Part shown: positions 1 to 5,199 of the stretch, piece by piece
Layout: each line of letters opens with the position of its first letter
Position numbering within the stretch: the stretch's first letter is position 1
Assembly (NCBI GenBank): GCA_017882025.1
Contig: JADGQG010000055.1
Coordinates: 1 to 10,563 of the forward strand
From: Chloroflexota bacterium
GTDB taxonomy: Bacteria > Chloroflexota > Limnocylindria > Limnocylindrales > CSP1-4
Length of the DNA: 10,563 bases
Reading direction: 5' to 3'
The notes under the pieces: model-generated
What the model was told of the DNA's origin: nothing
The model's database searches: none
The model's input: only the letters and a program-made list of their open reading frames with translations
Program-made: the position numbers and the translations under genes

Positions 1-5
1 AGCAT
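1..5 (-). CDS. rnpA: possible first codons of rnpA (RNase P protein), cut by window edge
   Basis: Reading the minus strand past the rpmH stop, an ATG lies at 5-3, followed by CT at the window edge, so the second codon must be Leu. RnpA proteins often begin Met-Leu, and rnpA is the usual gene immediately downstream of rpmH; the gap here would be 35 bp. Only five bases are visible and there is no clear Shine-Dalgarno, so this rests almost entirely on gene order. It could equally be a chance ATG with the true start outside the window. Confidence 0.25.
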
Positions 6-40
6 CGCGAGCCGCCGGCTGCCGCGGCCCGATGTCGGCG

Positions 41-175
41 TCAGGCCGTCAGCTTCTTCCTGCCTCGGGCGCGGCGCGCGGCGAGAACCCGACGGCCCCC
101 GGTCGTCTTCATCCGGGCGCGGAAGCCGTGTTCCTTGGCGCGATGGCGCTTCTTCGGCTGGTAGGTCTGCTTCAT
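41..175 (-). CDS. rpmH: 50S ribosomal protein L34
   Basis: This 44-residue, very basic protein is a component of the large ribosomal subunit. The minus-strand translation begins MKQTYQPKKRHRAKEHGFRA and continues through RMKTTGGRRVL to a Lys/Arg-rich end (GRKKLTA). It matches the L34 family along its whole length: the N-terminal K-x-T-Y-Q-P, the HGFRxRM segment and the GRRVLxxRRxxGR segment are all present. Length is typical. The ATG at 175-173 is the only start that gives the family's N-terminus. A GAGG on the minus strand at 192-189 is 13 nt upstream, a loose Shine-Dalgarno spacing. The gene is divergent from dnaA, as is common at bacterial origins where rpmH-rnpA reads away from dnaA. An excellent promoter lies upstream at 287-316, giving an estimated leader of about 100 nt. 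Confidence 0.97.
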   Translation of the reverse strand: MKQTYQPKKRHRAKEHGFRARMKTTGGRRVLAARRARGRKKLTA

Positions 176-286
176 CGGGTGTGGTGATCCTCAACCGTCC
201 GGCCCAGGGGTCTCGGCCGTTTCGTCCCCAGAAGGCACGCAGACGCGCCGCACGCACGGAGGCGCAGGGCGCGTCAACGCCGCGCG

Positions 287-316
287 ATTATAGGAAGGCG
301 GCCTTCAGGGTGTCAA
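287..316 (-). promoter_or_regulatory. strong sigma70-type promoter for rpmH
   Basis: On the minus strand a perfect -35 TTGACA (316-311) is followed after an 18-bp spacer by a perfect -10 TATAAT (292-287). In such GC-rich DNA two exact consensus hexamers at this spacing are unlikely by chance. Transcription would start near 280 and run into rpmH with a leader of roughly 100 nt. The spacer contains the 13-bp palindrome GAAGGC-G-GCCTTC (294-306), a possible operator. The orientation fits high constitutive expression of a ribosomal protein gene. Confidence 0.85.
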
Positions 317-379
317 ACGGTGGGCCGTGCGGCGCGTCCGCGGCGAAGCCCCGAACATGCCTGATCGACTGGATGGGCA

Positions 380-396
380 ATACTCCCTGGGAGTAT
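380..396. repeat. perfect 17-bp palindrome (8-1-8) in the rpmH-dnaA gap
   Basis: ATACTCCC-T-GGGAGTAT is a perfect inverted repeat with 8-bp arms around one central base. Its size and compactness are typical of the binding site of a dimeric transcription factor. It lies between the divergent rpmH and dnaA genes, about 65 bp upstream of the rpmH -35 hexamer and about 250 bp before the dnaA start. I cannot assign it to a known regulator. It does not match the DnaA box or the usual LexA or NrdR palindromes. On RNA it could form a hairpin, but a one-base loop makes a DNA operator more likely. Confidence 0.6.
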
Positions 397-610
397 ACGA
401 CTTTGAGTGCCGGATTGCCTTGCGGGTCCGGTCCGGGCGGTGCTACCATGCCGTCGGCCCACGGTCGCCGGGACGTCTGCGGGCAACCCCGGGCGATGCC
501 GGGGGCGCCCAGGAGCGGTTCGCCCAGCCTGCTGAGTGAGCTCTCGATCTGTCGATTCTGCGTTCCTGGTGCCGTTCGCGCTGCCTGGGGCCGGCAACCG
601 AGTACCACCT

Positions 611-627
611 CCGGGCCAGGGGCCCGG
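611..627 (+). promoter_or_regulatory. GC-rich hairpin in the dnaA leader
   Basis: CCGGGCC-AGG-GGCCCGG forms a perfect 7-bp stem with a 3-nt loop, ending 19 nt before the proposed dnaA TTG start. If dnaA is transcribed from further upstream, this strong stem would stand just before the AGGG Shine-Dalgarno-like sequence (635-638) and could affect translation. No U-run follows, so it is not a standard terminator. Its role is inferred only from position. Confidence 0.45.
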
Positions 628-646
628 GTCAAGCAGGGTCCGTCCG

Positions 647-2008
647 TTGGATACACGACACATCTGGCGCGCGGCCCTCGGAGAGCTCCAGGTTGCCCTC
701 TCGCCGGCCAACTTCGAGACGTGGCTGCGGCACACGTCCCTGGTCGAGGTGGACGACACCCGGTTCCGCATCGCCGTCCCGAACGGGTTCGCGAAGGACT
801 GGCTGGAGACGCGCTATCGCTCGCTGATCTCGCAGACACTGGCCCGGATCGTCGGCTACAGCGTCGCGGTCGAGTTCGTCGTGCGGGCCGATGCGGGCGT
901 CGTCGAGGCGGGGGTGGAGGGTGCCGCCGCGTCGCCGCCCGACGTTCGCGTGGAGCCGACCCGCGTCGGCGGCGACGGCTCCTCAGCCAACGTCAACCCG
1001 CGCTACACCTTCTCCAACTTCATCGTCGGTTCGGCCAACCGGCTCGCCCATGCTGCCGCGCTCTCGGTGGCGGAGCGGCCTGGCCACGCCTACAACCCGC
1101 TCTTCCTCTACGGCGGCGTGGGCCTGGGCAAGACGCACCTCATGCACGCGATCGGGAATGCGGTGGTGGCCCGCTTCCCGCGCAAGCGCGTGGTCTACGC
1201 GACCAGCGAGAAGTTCACCAACGACTTCATCACGAGCATCCAGCAGGGTCGGATCGACGACTTTCGTGCCCGCTACCGCCGGATCGACCTGCTGCTGATC
1301 GACGACATCCAGTTCATCGCCGACAAGGAGCGGACCCAGGAAGAGTTCTTCCATACGTTCAACGCGATCCACGAGGATGGGAAGCAGATCGTCCTCTCGT
1401 CGGATCGCCCGCCCAAGCAGATCGTCACACTCGAGGAGCGGCTCCGGAGCCGGTTCGAGTGGGGCCTGATCGCGGACCTGACCGCGCCGGACCTGGAGAC
1501 GCGGATCGCCATCCTCCGCGCCAAGGCCGAGGAGTCGGCGGTGCCGATCCGATCGGACGTGGTCGAGTTCATCGCCCGCAAGGTGGTCAGCAACATTCGC
1601 GAGCTCGAGGGCGCGCTCAATCGCGTCGTGGCGTACGCGAGCATGGGCGCGATGCCGATCACGATCGAGCTCGCCCAGGCGGTCCTCTCGAACGTCCTGT
1701 ACAACCCCAAGAAACGCCAGGTGACCACCGAGAAGATCGCCCGGGCGGTGGCCGACTACTATGGAGTGGGCCTCGACGCGCTGCGGGGCCAGAAGCGCGA
1801 CAGGGCCATCGTGACGCCCCGCCAGATCGCGATGTTCCTGATGCGCCAGGAGACGGACGTCTCGCTGCTGCGGATCGGCGCGGAGCTCGGAGGCAGGGAC
1901 CATTCGACGGTCCTTCACGCCTACGACAAGATCAACCGGGAGGCCGCCCTCAACGACGAGATGCGCCGGGATATCGCCGCGGTTCGCGAGCTGATCTACG
2001 CCGACTGA
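647..2008 (+). CDS. dnaA: chromosomal replication initiator protein DnaA
   Basis: DnaA is the AAA+ ATPase that binds DnaA boxes, melts oriC and helps load the replicative helicase. With the TTG start the protein is 453 residues, a usual length. Domain I is at the N-terminus (IWRAALGELQ, FETWLRHT). The AAA+ domain has Walker A GGVGLGKT at 156-163, Walker B LLLIDD at 215-220, the SSDRPP sensor region and the RSRFEWGL arginine-finger box. Domain IV carries the DNA-binding signature GGRDHSTVLHAY from residue 415. The reading frame stays open upstream to a GTG at 536, but those 37 extra residues are Gly/Pro-rich and unlike domain I, and AGGAG at 511-515 is 20 nt from that GTG. TTG 647 has AGGG eight bases upstream and puts domain I at the usual distance from the N-terminus. 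The weak TTG start may limit DnaA levels. Origin-like DNA with DnaA boxes follows directly, so autoregulation is plausible. Confidence 0.95.
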   Translation: MDTRHIWRAALGELQVALSPANFETWLRHTSLVEVDDTRFRIAVPNGFAKDWLETRYRSLISQTLARIVGYSVAVEFVVRADAGVVEAGVEGAAASPPDVRVEPTRVGGDGSSANVNPRYTFSNFIVGSANRLAHAAALSVAERPGHAYNPLFLYGGVGLGKTHLMHAIGNAVVARFPRKRVVYATSEKFTNDFITSIQQGRIDDFRARYRRIDLLLIDDIQFIADKERTQEEFFHTFNAIHEDGKQIVLSSDRPPKQIVTLEERLRSRFEWGLIADLTAPDLETRIAILRAKAEESAVPIRSDVVEFIARKVVSNIRELEGALNRVVAYASMGAMPITIELAQAVLSNVLYNPKKRQVTTEKIARAVADYYGVGLDALRGQKRDRAIVTPRQIAMFLMRQETDVSLLRIGAELGGRDHSTVLHAYDKINREAALNDEMRRDIAAVRELIYAD

Positions 2009-2071
2009 CGGGTGGCCGGCCGGCCATCACGGACCCCGCGATCACACCGCAAGCGTGCCGGCGAGCGCCAT

Positions 2072-2121
2072 GGTGGAAAAGGGCATGGATTCCGTGGAAA
2101 ACCCTGCCTGGGTGTGGAAAA
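2072..2121 (-). repeat. array of three DnaA-box-like sites, about 21-bp period
   Basis: Three 9-mers read on the plus strand as GGTGGAAAA (2072-2080), CGTGGAAAA (2093-2101) and TGTGGAAAA (2113-2121). On the minus strand they are TTTTCCACC, TTTTCCACG and TTTTCCACA, close to the DnaA box TTWTNCACA; the third is the best match and the first two differ at the last base. All share one orientation, and their starts are 21 and 20 bp apart, about two helical turns. That puts them on one face of the DNA, suitable for cooperative DnaA binding. Confidence 0.8.
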
Positions 2122-2320
2122 GAGCGCCCGTGGGGTGCCGTCCGGCGGGGACAATTTGCCTCGGATTCAGGGCGCCGACACGTCCTCACACACGGCGCCG
2201 CCATGCGTCCACATCCTCTCCAGGCTGGCACGCACCGCCAGGGGCCCCTCGTCCACGCCGGGACGGCCCGTCGTCCACCGGTGATTCGAGCGCGCAGGAG
2301 CGCGACGATCCACGCCGTCA

Positions 2321-2380
2321 ACACCATGATGACGACGGTGATGACTCGATATGCGACCATGCACCAAACGGCTAATTCAT
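2321..2380. other. candidate DNA unwinding element of oriC
   Basis: By direct count 31 of these 60 bases are A or T, well above the surrounding GC-rich DNA, making this the most easily melted stretch seen in the dnaA-dnaN gap. It lies about 200 bp on the dnaN side of the DnaA-box array. It includes a triplet-like run of ATG/ACG steps (2326-2345) and the short AT tract TAATTCAT (2373-2380). No canonical 13-mer repeats or DnaA-trio (5'-TAG repeats) are present, so the function is inferred from composition and position only. Confidence 0.45.
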
Positions 2381-2388
2381 CCTGTTCC

Positions 2389-2410
2389 GGCAGGTTCGGC
2401 CGGACCTGCC
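2389..2410. repeat. 22-bp near-perfect palindrome upstream of dnaN
   Basis: The arms GGCAGGT (2389-2395) and ACCTGCC (2404-2410) are exact inverted repeats, and the inner CGGCCG (2397-2402) is itself a palindrome. Only the pair T2396/G2403 breaks full symmetry, and in RNA that pair is a G-U wobble. It is centred about 45 bp before the dnaN GTG. A 9-bp direct repeat, CCTGTTCCG, flanks it at 2381-2389 and 2415-2423. It could be an operator for dnaN, a protein site at the edge of oriC, or a hairpin in the dnaN leader. No U-run follows it, which argues against a terminator. Confidence 0.65.
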
Positions 2411-2444
2411 CACCCCTGTTCCGAGCACCCGGAGTGACGTACCC

Positions 2445-3563
2445 GTGAACCTCTCCGTCATCTGCGAGAACCTTGCCCGCGGCCTCTCCGTCGTTGGCCA
2501 CGCGGTCTCCGGACGCAGCACGCTGCCGGTCCTTGCCAACGTGCTCCTCAGGACCGAGGACGCCGGCCTCAAGCTCACCGCGACCAACCTGGAGATCGGG
2601 ATCACCTACTGGGTCCCAGGTCGAATCGAGACGGACGGCGCGATCACGGTCCCGGCCCGTCTCTTCGCTGAGATCATCAGCGGCCTCCCGTCGCAGGAGC
2701 GCGTTGACCTGGAGGTTCGCAACAACGACCGCCTCTTCATCCGGGCCGGCCACTTCGAGACGACCCTGCGGGGCATTGACGCTGACGAGTTCCCGGCGAT
2801 TCCTGCGGCAGGCGAGCGCCCGACCACCCGGATCAGCCAGCGGGTCCTCCGCCGGGCGCTCTCAGAGGTGACGTTCGCGGCCGCGTCCGACGAGGCACGG
2901 CCCATCTTGACCGGCGTGCTTACCCGGTTCGAGGGCGACCGCCTCACCCTGGCGGCGGCCGACAACTACCGGATCGCCATCACGACGATCCCGACGCTCG
3001 ATGCCGTCGAGGAGACGAGCATCGTGGTGCCCGCCCGGTCATACGCAGAGCTCGCGCGCGTCCTGGCCGACACGGACGATCCCGTGGAGCTGATCCTCTC
3101 GCCGCAAAAGAACCAGATCCTGTTCCACGTCGAGGGTATCGACGTCGTGAGCCGCCTCATTGACGGCCAGTTCCCGAACTACCAGCAGGTCCTGCCCACG
3201 ACCCACGCCACCCGTGTCGAGGTGGACCGCGACGACCTCCTCAAGGCCGTCCGCCTGGCCGGCTATATCGCCAGCTCGTCCGCCAACATCGTCCGGATGC
3301 AGGTCGCTCCCGAAGGGGCGGCCCAGGTGCTTGTGGCAGCGGCCGCGGAGGTCGGCGACCACCGCGGTCTCGTCGACGCGACGATCGAGGGGGACGGGAC
3401 GACAATCGCGTTCAACGCCCGGTACCTCAGCGAGGCCCTCCAGAACGTGGACACGGACCGGTTCGTGATCGAGCTGAATGGGCCGCTCTCACCGGGCGTC
3501 TTCCGGCCGGCGGACGGGCGCGACTACACGCACGTGGTCATGCCGGTCCGGACCACCTCGTAG
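2445..3563 (+). CDS. dnaN: DNA polymerase III beta subunit (sliding clamp)
   Basis: This 372-residue protein forms the dimeric ring that tethers the replicative polymerase and many repair proteins to DNA. Length fits the three-domain clamp, with boundaries near residues 120 and 245. Family landmarks in order are SGRSTLPVLANVLL near the N-terminus, TNLEIGI, PARLFAEIISGLP, DEFPAIP, then RPILTGVL and LAAADNYRIAI in domain 2. Domain 3 has LIDGQFPNYQQVLP and FNARYLSEAL, and the C-terminus is MPVRTTS, close to the usual MP(M/V)R ending. The GTG start gives the standard N-terminus (MNLSVICENLARGL), with GGAG at 2431-2434 ten bases upstream. The gene lies between the putative oriC and recF, 40 bp ahead of recF, and is probably the first gene of a dnaN-recF-DUF721 operon. 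Confidence 0.97.
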   Translation: MNLSVICENLARGLSVVGHAVSGRSTLPVLANVLLRTEDAGLKLTATNLEIGITYWVPGRIETDGAITVPARLFAEIISGLPSQERVDLEVRNNDRLFIRAGHFETTLRGIDADEFPAIPAAGERPTTRISQRVLRRALSEVTFAAASDEARPILTGVLTRFEGDRLTLAAADNYRIAITTIPTLDAVEETSIVVPARSYAELARVLADTDDPVELILSPQKNQILFHVEGIDVVSRLIDGQFPNYQQVLPTTHATRVEVDRDDLLKAVRLAGYIASSSANIVRMQVAPEGAAQVLVAAAAEVGDHRGLVDATIEGDGTTIAFNARYLSEALQNVDTDRFVIELNGPLSPGVFRPADGRDYTHVVMPVRTTS

Positions 3564-3603
3564 CGGCGTCCCCGCGGCCGGAAGACTGGCCGCGTCGATC
3601 CCG

Positions 3604-4743
3604 GTGCTGACCTCCATCTCCCTCGCCGGTTTCCGCGGCTACGTTGCCCTGGCGGCGACGTTCGGGCCGGGCGCTCACCTCGTCTGGGGTCCCAACGCCG
3701 CCGGCAAGACCAGCCTCCTGGAAGCGCTCGTCGTCTGCGCTCGAGGGTCGTCGCACCGAACCGTGACCGACGCGGAGCTCATTCGCTGGGACGCCCCCTT
3801 CGCGCGCGTCGATACTCGCCGCGAGCTGCCTGGCCTCGACCCGCTGGAGCTGGACGTGACCCTGGTCCGCGAGGGACCGGCCGGGGGGCGAAAGCGGATC
3901 CGGGTCAACGGGGTTCCCCGGCGCGCCACCGCACTGGCCGGGCTCCTGCGCGTGGTCGTCTTCGCGCCGGAGGAGATGCTGCTGGTCGCCGGCCCGCCCT
4001 CGCTGCGAAGAGGCGTGCTGGATGCGCTCGCCGCCCAGCGCATCCCCGCCTACGCGGTCGATCTCGCCGCGTACGGACGCGTCCTGGGCCAGCGCAACGC
4101 GCTCCTGCGGGCGATTCGCGAGGAGCGCGCGACGCCCGACCAGCTATCGCCGTGGGACGCGAAGCTCGTCGAGTCGGGCGCGACGGTGCTCGACGCGCGA
4201 CACCGTGTCCTTGGGGAGCTGGCCGGACCGCTCGTCGCGGCCCACGCGGAGATCGCGTCCGACGATGGGAGCCTCGCCGTGACCTACGAGAGCAATGTGA
4301 TGCCGGCCGGTGGCGAGACGTCCCGCGATGCGCTGGCCCGGCGGCTCGCCGAGACCGCCGAGAAGGAGGCCTGGGGCGGGACGACGCTCGTCGGCCCGCA
4401 CCGGGACGACCTCGCGTTCCGGCTCGACGGGCGCGACATGGCCACGTTCGCGTCGCGCGGGCAGCAGCGGACCGCGATCCTCGCCCTCAAGCTCGCAGAG
4501 CTGGACCTGCTGACGGCGCACGACGGGCGGCCCCCACTCCTCCTCCTCGACGACGTCTTCAGCGAGCTGGACCCCGCGCGCCGGAGCCACCTGGTCCGTC
4601 GAATCGCGGGCCTGCCGCAGGCATTCGTCACGACCACTACGCTCGACGACCTGGACCCGGCGCTGCGGGCGATCGGGGCGGCCTGGGAGGTCGTCCCCGA
4701 CGCCGCGCTCGGAGCGCGTCTGGTCGGGCCGCGGGCCGGCTGA
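3604..4743 (+). CDS. recF: DNA replication and repair protein RecF
   Basis: RecF is an SMC-like ABC ATPase that helps RecO and RecR load RecA at single-stranded gaps. With the GTG start at 3604 the protein is 379 residues, near the family norm. The N-terminus SISLAGFRGY matches the RecF pattern L-x-x-F-R-x-Y. Walker A GPNAAGKT is at 29-36, the GPHRDD segment lies near 265, the ABC signature region ASRGQQRT is at 283-290, and Walker B LLLLDDVFSELD is at 312-323. The open frame extends back into dnaN, but residues before the GTG are only the out-of-frame translation of the dnaN end. No strong Shine-Dalgarno precedes the GTG, so translation may depend partly on ribosomes finishing dnaN 40 bp upstream. 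The stop is 8 bp from the next start. Confidence 0.95.
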   Translation: MLTSISLAGFRGYVALAATFGPGAHLVWGPNAAGKTSLLEALVVCARGSSHRTVTDAELIRWDAPFARVDTRRELPGLDPLELDVTLVREGPAGGRKRIRVNGVPRRATALAGLLRVVVFAPEEMLLVAGPPSLRRGVLDALAAQRIPAYAVDLAAYGRVLGQRNALLRAIREERATPDQLSPWDAKLVESGATVLDARHRVLGELAGPLVAAHAEIASDDGSLAVTYESNVMPAGGETSRDALARRLAETAEKEAWGGTTLVGPHRDDLAFRLDGRDMATFASRGQQRTAILALKLAELDLLTAHDGRPPLLLLDDVFSELDPARRSHLVRRIAGLPQAFVTTTTLDDLDPALRAIGAAWEVVPDAALGARLVGPRAG

Positions 4744-4751
4744 AGGCGCCC

Positions 4752-5111
4752 GTGTCACCCGCCCGCCCCTTCGACGACGAGCGCGTCCCGCGCCGCCGGC
4801 CGGTCCGGCGCGTCGGCGACCTCCTGCCGGAGGCCGCGCGGGCGCTGGGCCTGGAGGAGCAGTTACGCTGGGCGCGCGCCGCAGCGGCCTGGAATCGGCT
4901 CGTGCAGGGTCGCGTCCCGGCCGCTGGTGGTGGATCCCGGCCGGTACGGCTGGAGCGGGACGGGACGCTCATCGTAGAAGCGAGCGCCCCAATCGTCGGC
5001 CAGGAGCTGCTCCTCCGGGCCGACGAGCTCCTTGCCGCGTACGCGGACATGGCCGACGGGATCCGGGCGGGATCGCTGCGGGTGGTCGTGGGCCGGGGTA
5101 TCATCCGTTGA
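4752..5111 (+). CDS. DUF721/DciA-family protein, putative replicative helicase loader
   Basis: This 119-residue basic protein has the DUF721 pattern. A short N-terminal helix region (VGDLLPEAARALGLEEQL) leads into RWARAAAAWNRLVQGRVPAA with the conserved Trp at residue 47, followed by a beta-rich half (RDGTLIVEASAPIVGQELLLRADELL) and the end LRVVVGRGIIR. DUF721 genes commonly sit just after recF in GC-rich Gram-positive and related lineages. Members called DciA load or help DnaB helicase, taking the place of DnaC/DnaI. The GTG start is 8 bp after the recF stop, and GAAGG (4742-4746), which overlaps that stop codon, is 5 nt from it, so recF and this gene are almost certainly cotranscribed. The family call is good; the loader role is inherited from the family and was not tested here. 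Confidence 0.8.
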   Translation: MSPARPFDDERVPRRRPVRRVGDLLPEAARALGLEEQLRWARAAAAWNRLVQGRVPAAGGGSRPVRLERDGTLIVEASAPIVGQELLLRADELLAAYADMADGIRAGSLRVVVGRGIIR

Positions 5112-5114
5112 CCT

Positions 5115-5167
5115 CGGCGGGCGGCAATCACCCGCCGCGTGGTCGCCCGTCACCGGCGTCACGCCGG
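5115..5167 (+). terminator. two GC hairpins after the DUF721 gene, possible end or attenuator of the operon
   Basis: CGGCGGG (5115-5121) pairs with CCCGCCG (5131-5137) around a 9-nt loop, starting 4 nt after the DUF721 stop. A second hairpin, CCGGCG-TCA-CGCCGG (5153-5167), follows. Both have perfect stems of 7 and 6 bp. There is no U-run, so this is not a classic intrinsic terminator. It may end or weaken the dnaN-recF-DUF721 transcript or shield its 3' end. The 88-bp gap up to the next start is otherwise empty. Confidence 0.4.
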
Positions 5168-5199
5168 CCCGCCCCCGAGCGTCAGGTCCGTCGAATCGC

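Larger units (their letters stand above)
2009..2444. other. putative chromosomal replication origin (oriC)
   Basis: This 436-bp gap between dnaA and dnaN has no credible gene; the open frames crossing it are low-complexity GC frames. It contains three DnaA-box-like 9-mers on one strand (2072-2121), weaker TCCACA/TCCAC cores near 2208 and 2251-2278, an AT-richer patch at 2321-2380 suited to unwinding, and a 22-bp palindrome next to dnaN (2389-2410). The dnaA-dnaN gap is the commonest oriC site in bacteria, and no such boxes were seen in the rpmH-dnaA gap. The assignment is by position and motif; a strand-asymmetry turnover would confirm it. Confidence 0.8.

Noticed and set aside
420..449. Possible dnaA promoter TTGCGG-18 bp-TACCAT
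   Set aside because: Both hexamers are weak matches and such pairs are expected by chance, so I do not call it.
536..646. N-terminal extension of dnaA from GTG 536
   Set aside because: The 37 residues are low-complexity, unlike domain I; the nearest AGGAG is 20 nt from the GTG; TTG 647 has a better spaced AGGG and gives a normal-length protein.
983..1918. 311-codon minus-strand open frame inside dnaA
   Set aside because: It is the antisense shadow of a strongly conserved gene, with composition typical of reverse-frame GC-rich DNA.
181..2448. 755-codon open frame covering the rpmH-dnaA gap, dnaA and oriC
   Set aside because: It is Arg/Pro/Gly-rich translation of GC-rich DNA in another frame of dnaA, has no family motifs, and crosses the promoter and origin.
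4152..4751. Upstream part of the open frame that ends in the DUF721 gene
   Set aside because: It is an alternate frame of recF; only the portion from GTG 4752 resembles a protein family.
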